DNA of 64,000 bases from Leptospira jelokensis (lineage in GTDB: Bacteria; Spirochaetota; Leptospiria; Leptospirales; Leptospiraceae), in assembly GCF_004769635.1 (NCBI RefSeq), contig NZ_RQGH01000024.1:68557-132556 (forward strand), given 5' to 3'. A program made the position numbers and the translations under genes. The notes beneath the pieces were generated by a model. It was not told the origin of the DNA. It saw only the letters and a list, made by a program, of their open reading frames with translations, and searched no databases. Each line of letters starts with the position of its first letter. The stretch's first letter is position 1. Positions 28,681 to 38,183 of this stretch are shown one piece after another.

Positions 28681-29215
28681 TGTTGGCCTCTAAAGTTTCT
28701 AAAATAAAATTTTTATACCGAATGGATTCTTTTTGGAATTCATCTTCTTTTAGGTGAAAAGTCCCTTGCACTAAAAATGGTTTTTGGTATTCCATTTTGC
28801 AGAGTTCTGCCGTCCTTTGGAAAGGCAAAAGGAAATCCTCAATCAAATGACCGTGGAATCCTTCTTTAGAATAAGCAGATTTTGAACCACCAGTAGTGAT
28901 CGCTTGGATCCATTTTTTTCCCTTTAAAAAATTTCCATTTTTACCATAAGCCCAACCATCTTCCAAAACGGAATCGATCCATTGTTTTAAAAGAGGTGGG
29001 CAACTGTACCAGTAAAACGGGTGTTGGAATAAAATGATATCATGACTGAGTAAATAGGTTTGTTCTTCTTTGACGTTGATCGTAAAATGTGGGTATAGTT
29101 CGTATAAATCTCGTAATGTGATCTGATCCGATTGAGGAATCGAATCCAATAACATTTGATTCGCTTTGGAACGCTCCAAATAAGGATGGGCCAACAAAAT
29201 TAAAATCTTTGCCAT
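28673..29215 (-). CDS. NAD(P)H dehydrogenase (quinone)-like flavoprotein, KefF/KefG-type
   Basis: 180 residues from ATG at 29215. The flavodoxin-like fold starts AKILILLAHPYLERSKANQM. The FMN/NAD motifs include ILFQHPFYWYSCPPLLKQW and AITTGGSKSAYSKEG, both typical of the KefF/KefG/YwrO group. Its start precedes the antiporter gene with which it overlaps, so it is likely the ancillary subunit that activates that antiporter. Whether it acts as an enzyme alone is unknown. Confidence 0.9.
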   Translation of the reverse strand: MAKILILLAHPYLERSKANQMLLDSIPQSDQITLRDLYELYPHFTINVKEEQTYLLSHDIILFQHPFYWYSCPPLLKQWIDSVLEDGWAYGKNGNFLKGKKWIQAITTGGSKSAYSKEGFHGHLIEDFLLPFQRTAELCKMEYQKPFLVQGTFHLKEDEFQKESIRYKNFILETLEANNG

Positions 29216-29272
29216 AAAGGTTAAAGGAATAAGGCATTTCCAAGGAAGCAAACCTTAAATTCCCGATTTCTA

Positions 29273-30913
29273 TTGACCGTTTCTAAAAAAATTCCAAATT
29301 CGACTTTTGTGGGAAATTTGTTTCTGATTTTGTTTTTTTCTAGTTTTGTTTCTGAAGACTTGACTTGCATCAGTGCAGGAATTCTCGCCAATGAAAACAA
29401 ACTCTCCTTACTCTTTGCAATTCTTTTCACAGGGATTGGTATTTTCATAGGTGACTTAGGATTGTATGGAGTCGGGTATTACTTCAAATCTATTTTCCAA
29501 AAATGGAATCCAATCCAAAGGTATGAGAATTCGTTAACAAACCATTCTATTTTCAAAAAATGGCAAGATCATTTTGTTTGGTCCATATTTGTCTCAAGGT
29601 TCCTACCAGGGACACGTTTGCCATTGTACCTACTCAGTGGGTATTTCCGTATGCCTTTTCTCATTTTTACAAGTATCAGTTTTTTGGCAGTATCCCTCTG
29701 GACTTCCGCTTTTGTTTCCTTCGTTTTCCTTTATGGCAAATGGGTTTCAAAATATTTTACCCACCAATCATTTGTTTTGTGGGCAATACTAGTTGGACTT
29801 AGTTTTTATTTTTGTTACCAATCCATTTTGATTCTTATTTTTCCAGAGAAACGAAAAAAGTTACAACTTTTCCTTTTGAAATACTCAAAATTAGAATTTT
29901 GGCCGAGTGTCCTATTTTACCTTCCCCTTGTTCCTTATCTCATCTACTTAAGTTTAAGACACCGTGGCATTCGTTACCTAACAACGACAAACCCAGGCAT
30001 ATTCGCCTCAGGGATCGCTGGTGAATCCAAATCCGAAATCTTAGCTTTAATTCCAAAACCATTTGTTGCCAAATATTTGCTCCTAAAGAAACAAGAAGGA
30101 TCAAAAGATAAAAAAGTTCAAATTTGGATGAAACAAAACCAATTGCGCTTCCCGATCATCGCAAAACCAGACATAGGGGAACGAGGCCTATTGGTTCATA
30201 AAATCCAAAACCAAAACGAATTATCAAATTTATTCCAATCCTATCCGATGGATTGGTTGTTACAAGAGTATGTGAAGGGCCCTTTTGAAGTAGGAGTATT
30301 TTACTTTCGCCGGCCCCAAGAGAAAAGTGGACAGTTATTTTCCATTACCGAGAAAGTGTTTCCAAAACTCACAGGAGATGGGATTGCAACCATCGAAACC
30401 TTACTCCGAAACCACCCTCGTTATCGTTTCCAATTTGAAACTCATAAAAAACACAACCATTTCCAATTACAAAGAATCATTCCCAATGGGGAAACCGTTT
30501 CCATTGGATCCATTGGGAACCATATCCAAGGTTGCCTCTTCCAGGATGGTGAATTCTATCGGACCAAAAACCTGGAACGAAAAATTGTAAAAATTGGAGA
30601 TGCCACAAAAGGTTTTTATTTTGGAAGGTTTGACATTCGTTTTTCCAATCAAAAAGATTTTCTAAATGGAAACAATTTCAAAATCATCGAATTAAACGGA
30701 GTCACAAGTGAATCCACAAACCTTTATGATCCCAAATTTTCTATTTTGCAAAGTTATTCCATTTTATACAAACAATGGAAACTCATTTATGAAATCGGTG
30801 TTGCCAATTTTCGAAACGGACAGAATTTAACACCCTATCGTACCTTGTTCCAATTACTCAGTGACCATAAAAAGTACAGAAGGACATTTACTCTTACCGA
30901 AAAAAATCTTTGA
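29273..30913 (+). CDS. DedA-family membrane domain fused to an ATP-grasp domain
   Basis: 546 residues from TTG at 29273. The N-terminal 200 residues have DedA/SNARE-associated features: several helices, SRFLPGTRLPLYLLSGYFRM, and a membrane-embedded layout. After a helix near 205-225, a soluble half resembles ATP-grasp enzymes: FPIIAKPDIGERGLLVHKI, LLQEYVKGPFEVGVFYF, TGDGIATIETLL and FKIIELNGVTSEST (metal/ATP site). DedA proteins act on membrane lipids or proton balance; ATP-grasp enzymes ligate carboxylates to amines. The combination suggests an ATP-dependent ligation at the membrane, substrate unknown. Its 3' end overlaps the convergent DoxX gene by 20 bases. Confidence 0.82.
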   Translation: MTVSKKIPNSTFVGNLFLILFFSSFVSEDLTCISAGILANENKLSLLFAILFTGIGIFIGDLGLYGVGYYFKSIFQKWNPIQRYENSLTNHSIFKKWQDHFVWSIFVSRFLPGTRLPLYLLSGYFRMPFLIFTSISFLAVSLWTSAFVSFVFLYGKWVSKYFTHQSFVLWAILVGLSFYFCYQSILILIFPEKRKKLQLFLLKYSKLEFWPSVLFYLPLVPYLIYLSLRHRGIRYLTTTNPGIFASGIAGESKSEILALIPKPFVAKYLLLKKQEGSKDKKVQIWMKQNQLRFPIIAKPDIGERGLLVHKIQNQNELSNLFQSYPMDWLLQEYVKGPFEVGVFYFRRPQEKSGQLFSITEKVFPKLTGDGIATIETLLRNHPRYRFQFETHKKHNHFQLQRIIPNGETVSIGSIGNHIQGCLFQDGEFYRTKNLERKIVKIGDATKGFYFGRFDIRFSNQKDFLNGNNFKIIELNGVTSESTNLYDPKFSILQSYSILYKQWKLIYEIGVANFRNGQNLTPYRTLFQLLSDHKKYRRTFTLTEKNL

Positions 30914-31295
30914 TATAGGGAATTTTCTTTCGTTCTGAATATGTAAGGTACAAAGAAAGCACAAAAACAAGGACTGCCAAACTAAACAAAAGTCCTCCAT
31001 CTCCCATCACAACAATTCCCAAAAAAACAAAATGGGAAAGAATGGCACCTAACATTAAATTAAATGCTAACAATGCCCCAAGCCAAACCAACTGGGGAAT
31101 CAGCAACAAAATCACACAAATCGTTTCCATAATGGCAAGTCCAATTCTACCCCAAGGTTCCATCGCAAGTGTGGTAAAAATGTACACTGACTCTTCTGAG
31201 CCTGTATATTTAAAATACAATGTTTGCCCAATGATGAGGATCACCAAAATTCGAATTAGGTGGAACAATGCAGGGTGGAATAAAATTGATTTCAT
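30894..31295 (-). CDS. DoxX-like membrane protein
   Basis: 133 residues with four membrane segments (near 9-27, 50-67, 73-92, 101-118). The pattern and the segment PWGRIGLAIMETICVILLLI are typical of the DoxX/DoxD-like small membrane family. Function in the family ranges from quinone reduction to unknown. The ATG overlaps the hydrolase stop as ATGA, so the two are one operon. Confidence 0.82.
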   Translation of the reverse strand: MKSILFHPALFHLIRILVILIIGQTLYFKYTGSEESVYIFTTLAMEPWGRIGLAIMETICVILLLIPQLVWLGALLAFNLMLGAILSHFVFLGIVVMGDGGLLFSLAVLVFVLSLYLTYSERKKIPYIKDFFR

Positions 31296-32173
31296 AAACT
31301 TTCCTCATTTAAGATGATTGTTTTAATTTCTTTAAACCTAGTCCAAGGGATAAAATGGCTTCCATCGTTTATGGTATACGTTTTCAATTTTCCCTGGTAG
31401 GAAAGATCAGGTAAATAATTTTTATGTTCGATGGGGACAATGCCATCAGATTCCCCATGGATGATGATCACAGGGATATTTGCCACCTTTACATCATCCC
31501 TTAGAACCTCTAATTCCGATTGTAAAGGAAACATTTCTTCATTACTCCGAATCCAAGAATCTGGCAACATCCATTGTACAAAGGAATGATTCGCCAAGTG
31601 GTTATAAAATTTGAGTCTTTCCCATTTCGGATCCATGGGCGCAGAAAGTAAAACCACTTTTAGATTGGCTTTGGATTGCCCTTGCAATATAAGTCCAACT
31701 CCAAAAGCGACAGGACCACCATACGAATGTCCAAGGATCGTGATCTCTTGGAAATCCAAATCGTTCCTTTTGATAAATGTTTGGATCATTTCAGCCAAAC
31801 TGGCTGATTGCAATTTTAGGTTCGCTTGGAATGGTTTTTGGAAGGACTTTCCAAATCCTAATCGGTCTGGTGAAACGATACAATTCCTCTTTTGTAAAGA
31901 CTCATCTTCGAGATACAATGTAAAGTCCGAACCTTCTCCCGGTGATCCATGGATGAATACCAAAAGTTTTGATTTTTTCGTGCATCGATTGCTTAAGCTA
32001 TACATGTTTCCAAACTTTGTTGGAACGAGATGTGATTGAATGCTTTCTTTTTTTCCATTGGGAAAACATACTATCGAAAAGAAGGTGGTGGAAAAAAGAA
32101 AACAGAAGAGTAAAAAAATCAAATACCAAGTTTTATTTCGATTCAAACTGAGTTTCCGAAACAAGATCAACAC
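31292..32173 (-). CDS. alpha/beta hydrolase, membrane-anchored
   Basis: 293 residues. A membrane segment at about 15-33 anchors it. The fold shows the oxyanion-hole HGSPGEGSDF near 74-83 and the nucleophile elbow GHSYGGPVAF near 145-154 (Ser). A catalytic Asp lies in HGESDGIVP, and the His is in DGSHFIPW. The substrate is unknown. The gene overlaps the DoxX-like gene by four bases and follows the adenylate cyclase by 8 bases. Confidence 0.9.
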   Translation of the reverse strand: MLILFRKLSLNRNKTWYLIFLLFCFLFSTTFFSIVCFPNGKKESIQSHLVPTKFGNMYSLSNRCTKKSKLLVFIHGSPGEGSDFTLYLEDESLQKRNCIVSPDRLGFGKSFQKPFQANLKLQSASLAEMIQTFIKRNDLDFQEITILGHSYGGPVAFGVGLILQGQSKANLKVVLLSAPMDPKWERLKFYNHLANHSFVQWMLPDSWIRSNEEMFPLQSELEVLRDDVKVANIPVIIIHGESDGIVPIEHKNYLPDLSYQGKLKTYTINDGSHFIPWTRFKEIKTIILNEESL

Positions 32174-32181
32174 AGGGCATC

Positions 32182-33456
32182 CTAATAAAACAAAGCACCT
32201 GTTTTGTACATTCTTTGGAACAATTCATTTGGTTTTTTTGGATCCACTGCATGCATGTACTCAGGCAAAAATCCTTTTACTAAAAACATTTCAATATCGG
32301 CTTTATTTTTGATGGAAACAAATCCTCTTGGCTCACATTCAAAAACCTTTTTCACTTCCTCATATACATCCCGAGAAATGTTCACTTCACCAACAACGCC
32401 ACTACTCTCCAAACGGCTGGCAGTGTTCACCGTATCCCCCCAAACGTCATAAGCAAACTTATCTGTTCCAACAACCCCCGCAACAAGTGGTCCGATATGG
32501 ATACCCAAACGAATTTCCCAAAATTCTCTTCCTTGGATCGAATGGATTTCTTTTTGTTCTGCCATATAAGCCTGAAAGCCTAGGCCACATAACACAGAAT
32601 CAATGGCATTTGATTCGTTTTCATTCGGAATGCCACCAACCGCCATATAAGCATCCCCTATGGTTTTGATTTTTTCCATTCGGTATTCTTTGCAAATGGA
32701 ATCAAAAGCACGAAAGATTTGGTCTAACTCGTGCACTAAGTCTTCCGCATTCATTTTTTCTGCAATTTTGGTGAACCCAACCATATCACAAAACAGAACT
32801 GAGGCGGTTTCGTACCGCTTTGGGATCACCCGTGCTTCTTTTTTTAACTCATCAGCTATGGGTTCTGGTAAAATATTAAGCAGCAATGCTTCCGATTTTT
32901 TCCTTTCAATATTTAAATTTCGACTTAAGATAAAAATCAAAATTCCTGTAAGGATTTGCACAAATAAATAATTTCCACCAGCGTCCAAATAACGATCCAT
33001 CTCGGTCGCATAACCTGTGACCCATTCCCTGTGGTAGTATTCCACAATGTACAACAAAGCCGACACGGTTATGTAAATTGAATAAACCAAAAAAATATTA
33101 TGATTTCTGATGAGGATGAGTGCGATGACAAGGGAAGGAATCAGGTAATAATGATTCCCACCAATGGAACCTCCATTAAAAAACCACATAGATGCTAAAT
33201 AAAACAAAATGGTTAAATTGAAAGGCCAGTACAAAATAAAATAAATACTTTTCACACGGCTAAGATAGTACATGGCAAGCATAAGGATTCCAGATCCAAC
33301 ATTCAAACTGACGAGTATGAGATAGTTTTCTAAATAAAATACCCCAAAAACGCCAAGTAGATTGAGGAGGCCATTGACAAGTGAGACAGTATTGAACAAT
33401 CGATGTTCAAGAGAATGTTTTTTGGGATCACCTAAAAAGAAATAAATCCATTTCAT
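32182..33456 (-). CDS. class III adenylate/guanylate cyclase, membrane-bound
   Basis: 424 residues. Six hydrophobic segments fill residues 22-180 and a short linker leads to the catalytic domain. The domain shows metal-binding Asp in SVLFCDMVGFTKI (Asp224), the second Asp in KTIGDAYMAV, and the transition-state region VWGDTVNTASRLES. The Lys before TIGD fits ATP specificity, so cyclic AMP is the likely product. The membrane part may sense an unknown signal. Confidence 0.92.
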   Translation of the reverse strand: MKWIYFFLGDPKKHSLEHRLFNTVSLVNGLLNLLGVFGVFYLENYLILVSLNVGSGILMLAMYYLSRVKSIYFILYWPFNLTILFYLASMWFFNGGSIGGNHYYLIPSLVIALILIRNHNIFLVYSIYITVSALLYIVEYYHREWVTGYATEMDRYLDAGGNYLFVQILTGILIFILSRNLNIERKKSEALLLNILPEPIADELKKEARVIPKRYETASVLFCDMVGFTKIAEKMNAEDLVHELDQIFRAFDSICKEYRMEKIKTIGDAYMAVGGIPNENESNAIDSVLCGLGFQAYMAEQKEIHSIQGREFWEIRLGIHIGPLVAGVVGTDKFAYDVWGDTVNTASRLESSGVVGEVNISRDVYEEVKKVFECEPRGFVSIKNKADIEMFLVKGFLPEYMHAVDPKKPNELFQRMYKTGALFY

Positions 33457-33484
33457 TATAACCGAAGATTATCCTTCCCAAATC

Positions 33485-33943
33485 ATGGAGGATTCAAGTA
33501 TTTTTCCAGGTTTTCAAATGCCCTCAGGAATTGACATTTTGGAGGCATCGATTAGAATGAGGGACATGAAAGTGGATGGAAAAAAAGCCTTAGAGGTATT
33601 AGATAAGGCAAACAATGCAAAGGCGAATGGTTTGGATGAAACTGCCTTATCTTTATACAGCGAATACCTATCAATGGTTGATCCCTCCTTCACCCAGAGG
33701 GTTTGGCTATCCATGGCCGAAATATTTTTGAAATCCAACCGATTGCAGGAAGCATTGGTTCACACAAGCAAAGCACTGGAGGTGATGAAAGACTATCTTC
33801 CGGCCTTAGAACTCAAAAAAGAAATCTTAAAATTAATGGGACTTCAAAACGAAGCAAAAGAAATCGAAACATTGACCAAACGATTGGACCAAGAAGAACA
33901 AGCAAAATGGGATGATCCAAACCATTATTATCATTATAAATAA
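33485..33943 (+). CDS. small TPR-repeat protein
   Basis: 152 residues, no signal peptide. Two or three degenerate TPR helices are visible (LDKANNAKANGLDETALSLY and RVWLSMAEIFLKSNRLQEAL). The start is 28 bases from the divergent cyclase start. Function is not recognised. Confidence 0.75.
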   Translation: MEDSSIFPGFQMPSGIDILEASIRMRDMKVDGKKALEVLDKANNAKANGLDETALSLYSEYLSMVDPSFTQRVWLSMAEIFLKSNRLQEALVHTSKALEVMKDYLPALELKKEILKLMGLQNEAKEIETLTKRLDQEEQAKWDDPNHYYHYK

Positions 33944-34061
33944 GGATAATGAGTGACTAAAAAGAATCGCATTCCCGAAACGTCGTGATCCATGGAGAGA
34001 TGAGTGGGTGAATTGGGTCAAATCATCGAAAACAAACTGAATCCATTCTCCTCAATCGAGA

Positions 34062-34080
34062 GGATACACAAAATGTATCC
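34062..34080 (-). repeat. hairpin directly after the 34 kb lipoprotein gene
   Basis: A perfect 7-bp inverted repeat GGATACA/TGTATCC with a 5-base loop abuts the stop codon. It lacks a T tract, so it is a weak terminator candidate or mRNA stabiliser. Confidence 0.5.
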
Positions 34081-34956
34081 TTAAAAACCAACTGCATTCA
34101 CAGGCTCTAAATCACAGGCATCGGCTTGTAAAGAGGATGTAAGTGCTGGATTGAAACTCAATCCCTGTAATGCAGAATTGGGTTTGTTGCAATTCCCAAC
34201 TTCGACCAATTGGCTTGAGAAAAAACTGGCGTATTGGATTTCGATTAAGGCAAAATTGGTAATTTCTTTTTTGCATCTGTCAAAAGACTCCATCGTATAA
34301 TAAGCTCTGTCTCCTATCCGAGTGATGGCTTCAAAAATATAGGGGCCATTGATCAGTCCGGAAACTGAATCAAGAGTTGCCATACTTGCGGTTTCTGTGC
34401 TGTATTGCTTCAAACGAATGTATGCAGTTTCCGTACAACGAATTGCCAAACATTGACCAGAATCGACTGTCATAAACGATCCAATCGTAGAACTGATCCC
34501 CAAACCAGATAAATCAGTGGTTCCACATGCACCTGCACTTGCGGTATAATAACATATGGCGTTAGAAGAAGTATTCTGTGTTTTTAAGATTTTACCAGTG
34601 AACCTAAGGGAAGCACTTGTTTGGTTGGATCGGAAATATTGAGTCCCACCTGATATAACAGTTAAATCCACATACTCTGTAGCGGAAGGCAAATTGAAAT
34701 TTGCACCAGTGGTAGGAGTTGAAAAAGCTGTGATGGCTGAAGATTCTCTTTGGCATGTGTAATTGGAATTGGAACTGTATGAAGTTGATGAAATCGATCC
34801 AGACAATATCCCTAGAAAACTTACAAAACCTAAATTATTACGATGTTCTTGGAGTTGTTTTTTTGCTTCTTCCCCTCTAATTCCAAAAGGCGAAAAAAAA
34901 TTGGTGCAATTGGCAAAAAACAGAAAAACAAAAATAGAAAATACAATTTTTAACAT
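34081..34956 (-). CDS. putative lipoprotein, unknown function
   Basis: 291 residues. The leader ends FFANC, a plausible spirochaetal lipobox (Cys near 17). The rest is Ser/Thr-rich and beta-like, with several cysteines (YTCQRESS, AICYYT, ACGTT, CLAIRCTET, RCKKE, GNCNKP, ACDLEP) that may form disulfides. Leptospira genomes encode many such surface lipoproteins; no named family is recognised. Confidence 0.78.
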   Translation of the reverse strand: MLKIVFSIFVFLFFANCTNFFSPFGIRGEEAKKQLQEHRNNLGFVSFLGILSGSISSTSYSSNSNYTCQRESSAITAFSTPTTGANFNLPSATEYVDLTVISGGTQYFRSNQTSASLRFTGKILKTQNTSSNAICYYTASAGACGTTDLSGLGISSTIGSFMTVDSGQCLAIRCTETAYIRLKQYSTETASMATLDSVSGLINGPYIFEAITRIGDRAYYTMESFDRCKKEITNFALIEIQYASFFSSQLVEVGNCNKPNSALQGLSFNPALTSSLQADACDLEPVNAVGF

Positions 34957-35084
34957 AGACTATCTTCGTCTTTCGGGCGTTAATCTGTCAAACATTTCTC
35001 GTTAGGTGAACCAACCCAATTTCCATATTTATATAAAAATATTCGATCTATCTAAACTACTGGATTCAAATACTTTGCAATAAA

Positions 35085-35123
35085 TAAAAAAGCCTCTCCC
35101 CAAAGTTTCCTTCGAGAAGAGGC
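35085..35123 (-). terminator. intrinsic terminator after the downstream flaB gene
   Basis: On the minus strand GCCTCTTCTC pairs with GGGGAGAGGC (some G-U pairs) and is followed by TTTTTTATTT. It closes the flagellin pair. Confidence 0.8.
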
Positions 35124-35156
35124 AACCGTCTTAAGGCAACTCTTGCCTTTTACGAC

Positions 35157-36005
35157 TTAAGTGTTATTCAAAAGTCGTAATACAGAATTTGGTCTGAGGC
35201 TGGCTTGCGCTAGCATTGCCGTACCGCTTTGCACGAGAATTTGTTTCGTCGTGAGCGCTACCATTTCCTCAGCCATATCTGCGTCCCTAATCCTTGATTC
35301 GGATGCTTGCATATTTTCGTATGCACCCATGAGGCCTTTTGCAGTACTTTCGAGCCTATTTTGATAAGCTCCCATATCTGCTCTCTGCTTCATGATCTTG
35401 TTCAAGGCGAAGTCCGCTTTGGCAATCGCTTCGTCTGCTTTTCCAGGTGTGGAAAGTGCAATTTTAATTGCCCCTTCTGACATCTTCAAAGCTTTCGAAG
35501 TCATCGTTCCAATGTAGAAACGCTCTCTTTGCTTTGCGTTTGCTCCCATGTGAAACCACATCGATGCTTTCGTTGACTTTCGAGCGAAGTCTCCTTCAAA
35601 CAGTTTCATTTTATTGAACTCTGCTTGTGAAGCAATTCGATCGATCTCATCCACCAGCGCAGATACTTCTACCTGCACGAGTTGCCTGTCCTCAGGTGTG
35701 TAGATTCCGTTCGATGTCTGGATCGCTAAGGTCCGGATTCGTTGGATGATTTCAGCCGACTGGTCAAGGTAACCCTCTGCAGTCTGGATGAAACTGAGTC
35801 CATCTTCCGTATTCCTTTCCGCCTGACGTAAACCACGAATTTGTGTTCGTAGTTTTTCCGAAACAGCCAGACCAGAAGCATCATCACCGGCAAGGTTAAT
35901 CCTTTGCCCAGTGGAGAGATTCCTCATGGTCTTATCTACATCCCATTGTGTAAACTTGAGAGCACGATGTGATTGGATCGCACTCATGTTGTGATTGATA
36001 ATCAT
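35157..36005 (-). CDS. flaB: flagellin FlaB (second of a tandem pair)
   Basis: 282 residues with no variable outer domain, as in spirochaetal core flagellins. The D0/D1 ends are conserved: [18 protein letters not shown], then [20 protein letters not shown] near the N terminus, and [20 protein letters not shown] near the C terminus. It forms the core of periplasmic flagellar filaments. AAGGAG lies nine bases upstream of ATG 36005 inside a hairpin loop. Spirochaetes carry several flaB copies; exact paralogue number cannot be told. Confidence 0.95.
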   Translation of the reverse strand: MIINHNMSAIQSHRALKFTQWDVDKTMRNLSTGQRINLAGDDASGLAVSEKLRTQIRGLRQAERNTEDGLSFIQTAEGYLDQSAEIIQRIRTLAIQTSNGIYTPEDRQLVQVEVSALVDEIDRIASQAEFNKMKLFEGDFARKSTKASMWFHMGANAKQRERFYIGTMTSKALKMSEGAIKIALSTPGKADEAIAKADFALNKIMKQRADMGAYQNRLESTAKGLMGAYENMQASESRIRDADMAEEMVALTTKQILVQSGTAMLAQASLRPNSVLRLLNNT

Positions 36006-36010
36006 TGGCC

Positions 36011-36026
36011 TACACTCCTTTGTGTA
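36011..36026 (-). promoter_or_regulatory. hairpin sequestering the flaB Shine-Dalgarno (candidate CsrA site)
   Basis: On the mRNA TACAC and GTGTA form a perfect 5-bp stem with loop AAAGGA, so the GGA and the Shine-Dalgarno sit in the loop. This is the geometry of known CsrA sites over a binding site. Function is inferred. Confidence 0.55.
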
Positions 36027-36030
36027 TTAC

Positions 36031-36055
36031 CAAGAACGGTATGTATTTCGTTCTT
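36031..36055 (-). repeat. second leader hairpin between the two GGA-loop hairpins of the downstream flaB
   Basis: A 7-bp inverted repeat AAGAACG/CGTTCTT (36032-36038 with 36049-36055) spans a 10-base loop. It may space the two GGA hairpins. Confidence 0.5.
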
Positions 36056-36057
36056 AG

Positions 36058-36076
36058 CCGGACAATCCCTGTCCGG
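36058..36076 (-). promoter_or_regulatory. upstream flaB leader hairpin with GGGAT loop (candidate CsrA site)
   Basis: CCGGACA and TGTCCGG form a perfect 7-bp stem around GGGAT. The mRNA reads ACAGGGATTGT, close to the CsrA consensus core ACARGGAUGU with one extra base. Confidence 0.55.
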
Positions 36077-36179
36077 TGTCAAGGATGAGCTTTCATTTTG
36101 CCACCTGGCAGGGGAAAGCCGGCTGATTATCTAATTACAACTCTTCAGTTACACTAACCACTCACCTCATTAACTTTTG

Positions 36180-37166
<987 letters not shown>

Positions 37167-37293
37167 ATTCGAAGAAATTGGGTATTATTTGTAAGAATTT
37201 GGTATTTTTTACCAAATTTTAGGGTTTTTTATCGACTTTAGCGTTTTATTTTTTTTAAAAAAAATTCTATTTTTCCCAATACGAACATCGGTA

Positions 37294-37334
37294 TTTCTCC
37301 ATTTTCCATAAGCAAAATTTGAAAAATGGAGAAA
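37294..37334. repeat. 12-bp inverted repeat between amidase operon and flaB
   Basis: TTTCTCCATTTT (37294-37305) and AAAATGGAGAAA (37323-37334) form a perfect stem with a 17-base loop. No T tract follows on the minus strand, so it is a possible terminator of non-standard type after the membrane protein gene. The rest of the 330-base gap is AT-rich and otherwise holds only the flaB leader. Confidence 0.5.
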
Positions 37335-37355
37335 AATCGCGGGGAATCCCCTAAA

Positions 37356-38183
37356 TTAGCGGGTAGTGAGTGGGGAGAGGGAATTCCATTGGTACACAGG
37401 ATTTAGGTTCCCGGAAAATTTATGTTCAATGGTTTTGATGTCTTTAAAATTTTCAAAAATGCTTGCATTTAACGCCCGTAAGGTTTGATCCATTGCCTGG
37501 ATGCGACGTTTGTTTAAAACCTCTTCCGATTCCTTAGGGCCCGTATCTGTTCCCCCAGTATAGTACGTGATGGTATCCACAGGGGCATTTGGATTCTCTT
37601 CTTCCGAATCAAGGGTTTCCCCTTCTTGTTTGGTGCGGGGAAGTCTGTATTTTTCCATAATGGATTCTAATTTACTTACATTCCAATCAAGCACGAGTTT
37701 TTGATTTTTGTCTATGAACCAGGACTGTACCAATGCAAAACGAATGTCCAAAAGTTTTTTCGGAGAAAAAAGTTTCCCGTCCTTTCCCAACGCTTCCACT
37801 GAATCAAAGTAAGGTGGTGCACCCACTTCACCTACAATTTGGTACACAAGGGCACCGTTTTCTTCCCTTTTTAAAACCTTCCGATGGATGGGAATTTGTT
37901 CCCCTTCTCCATTTGAAATATAAATCACAATGGGTTCTCTATGATCAAGAGAAGGATAGGAATACAACTGAAAGGGAACCAGTAAGCGGAATGGATTTTG
38001 TTCTGCTAAAATGAAAAAACTAAAAAAGAGAAGCAAACTAAACCATGAACCAAATAAAAAAATAAAATCACGAGTGAGTTTGGTTTCCCCTGTTCCAATT
38101 TTATAAAACCGAAGGGATATCGTTTTTAAAAATTGCCAATAGGTTTTGATTAATTCTTTAATCTTTTGCAGATGCGTATTCAT
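37356..38183 (-). CDS. membrane-anchored protein, possibly GerMN-like
   Basis: 275 residues. A basic N terminus precedes one membrane helix near 41-60. The extracytoplasmic part begins with PIVIYISNGEGEQIPIHRKV and then PPYFDSVEALGKDGKL, which weakly recalls the GerMN domain often encoded beside cell-wall amidases. An acidic linker and a helical C-terminal part follow. It overlaps the amidase gene by 26 bases and is likely co-transcribed. GerMN is a guess; a search would be decisive. Confidence 0.72.
   Translation of the reverse strand: MNTHLQKIKELIKTYWQFLKTISLRFYKIGTGETKLTRDFIFLFGSWFSLLLFFSFFILAEQNPFRLLVPFQLYSYPSLDHREPIVIYISNGEGEQIPIHRKVLKREENGALVYQIVGEVGAPPYFDSVEALGKDGKLFSPKKLLDIRFALVQSWFIDKNQKLVLDWNVSKLESIMEKYRLPRTKQEGETLDSEEENPNAPVDTITYYTGGTDTGPKESEEVLNKRRIQAMDQTLRALNASIFENFKDIKTIEHKFSGNLNPVYQWNSLSPLTTR

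Noticed and set aside
37294..37334. 12-bp inverted repeat as a standard intrinsic terminator
   Set aside because: There is no T tract on either strand after the stem, so I list it only as a repeat.
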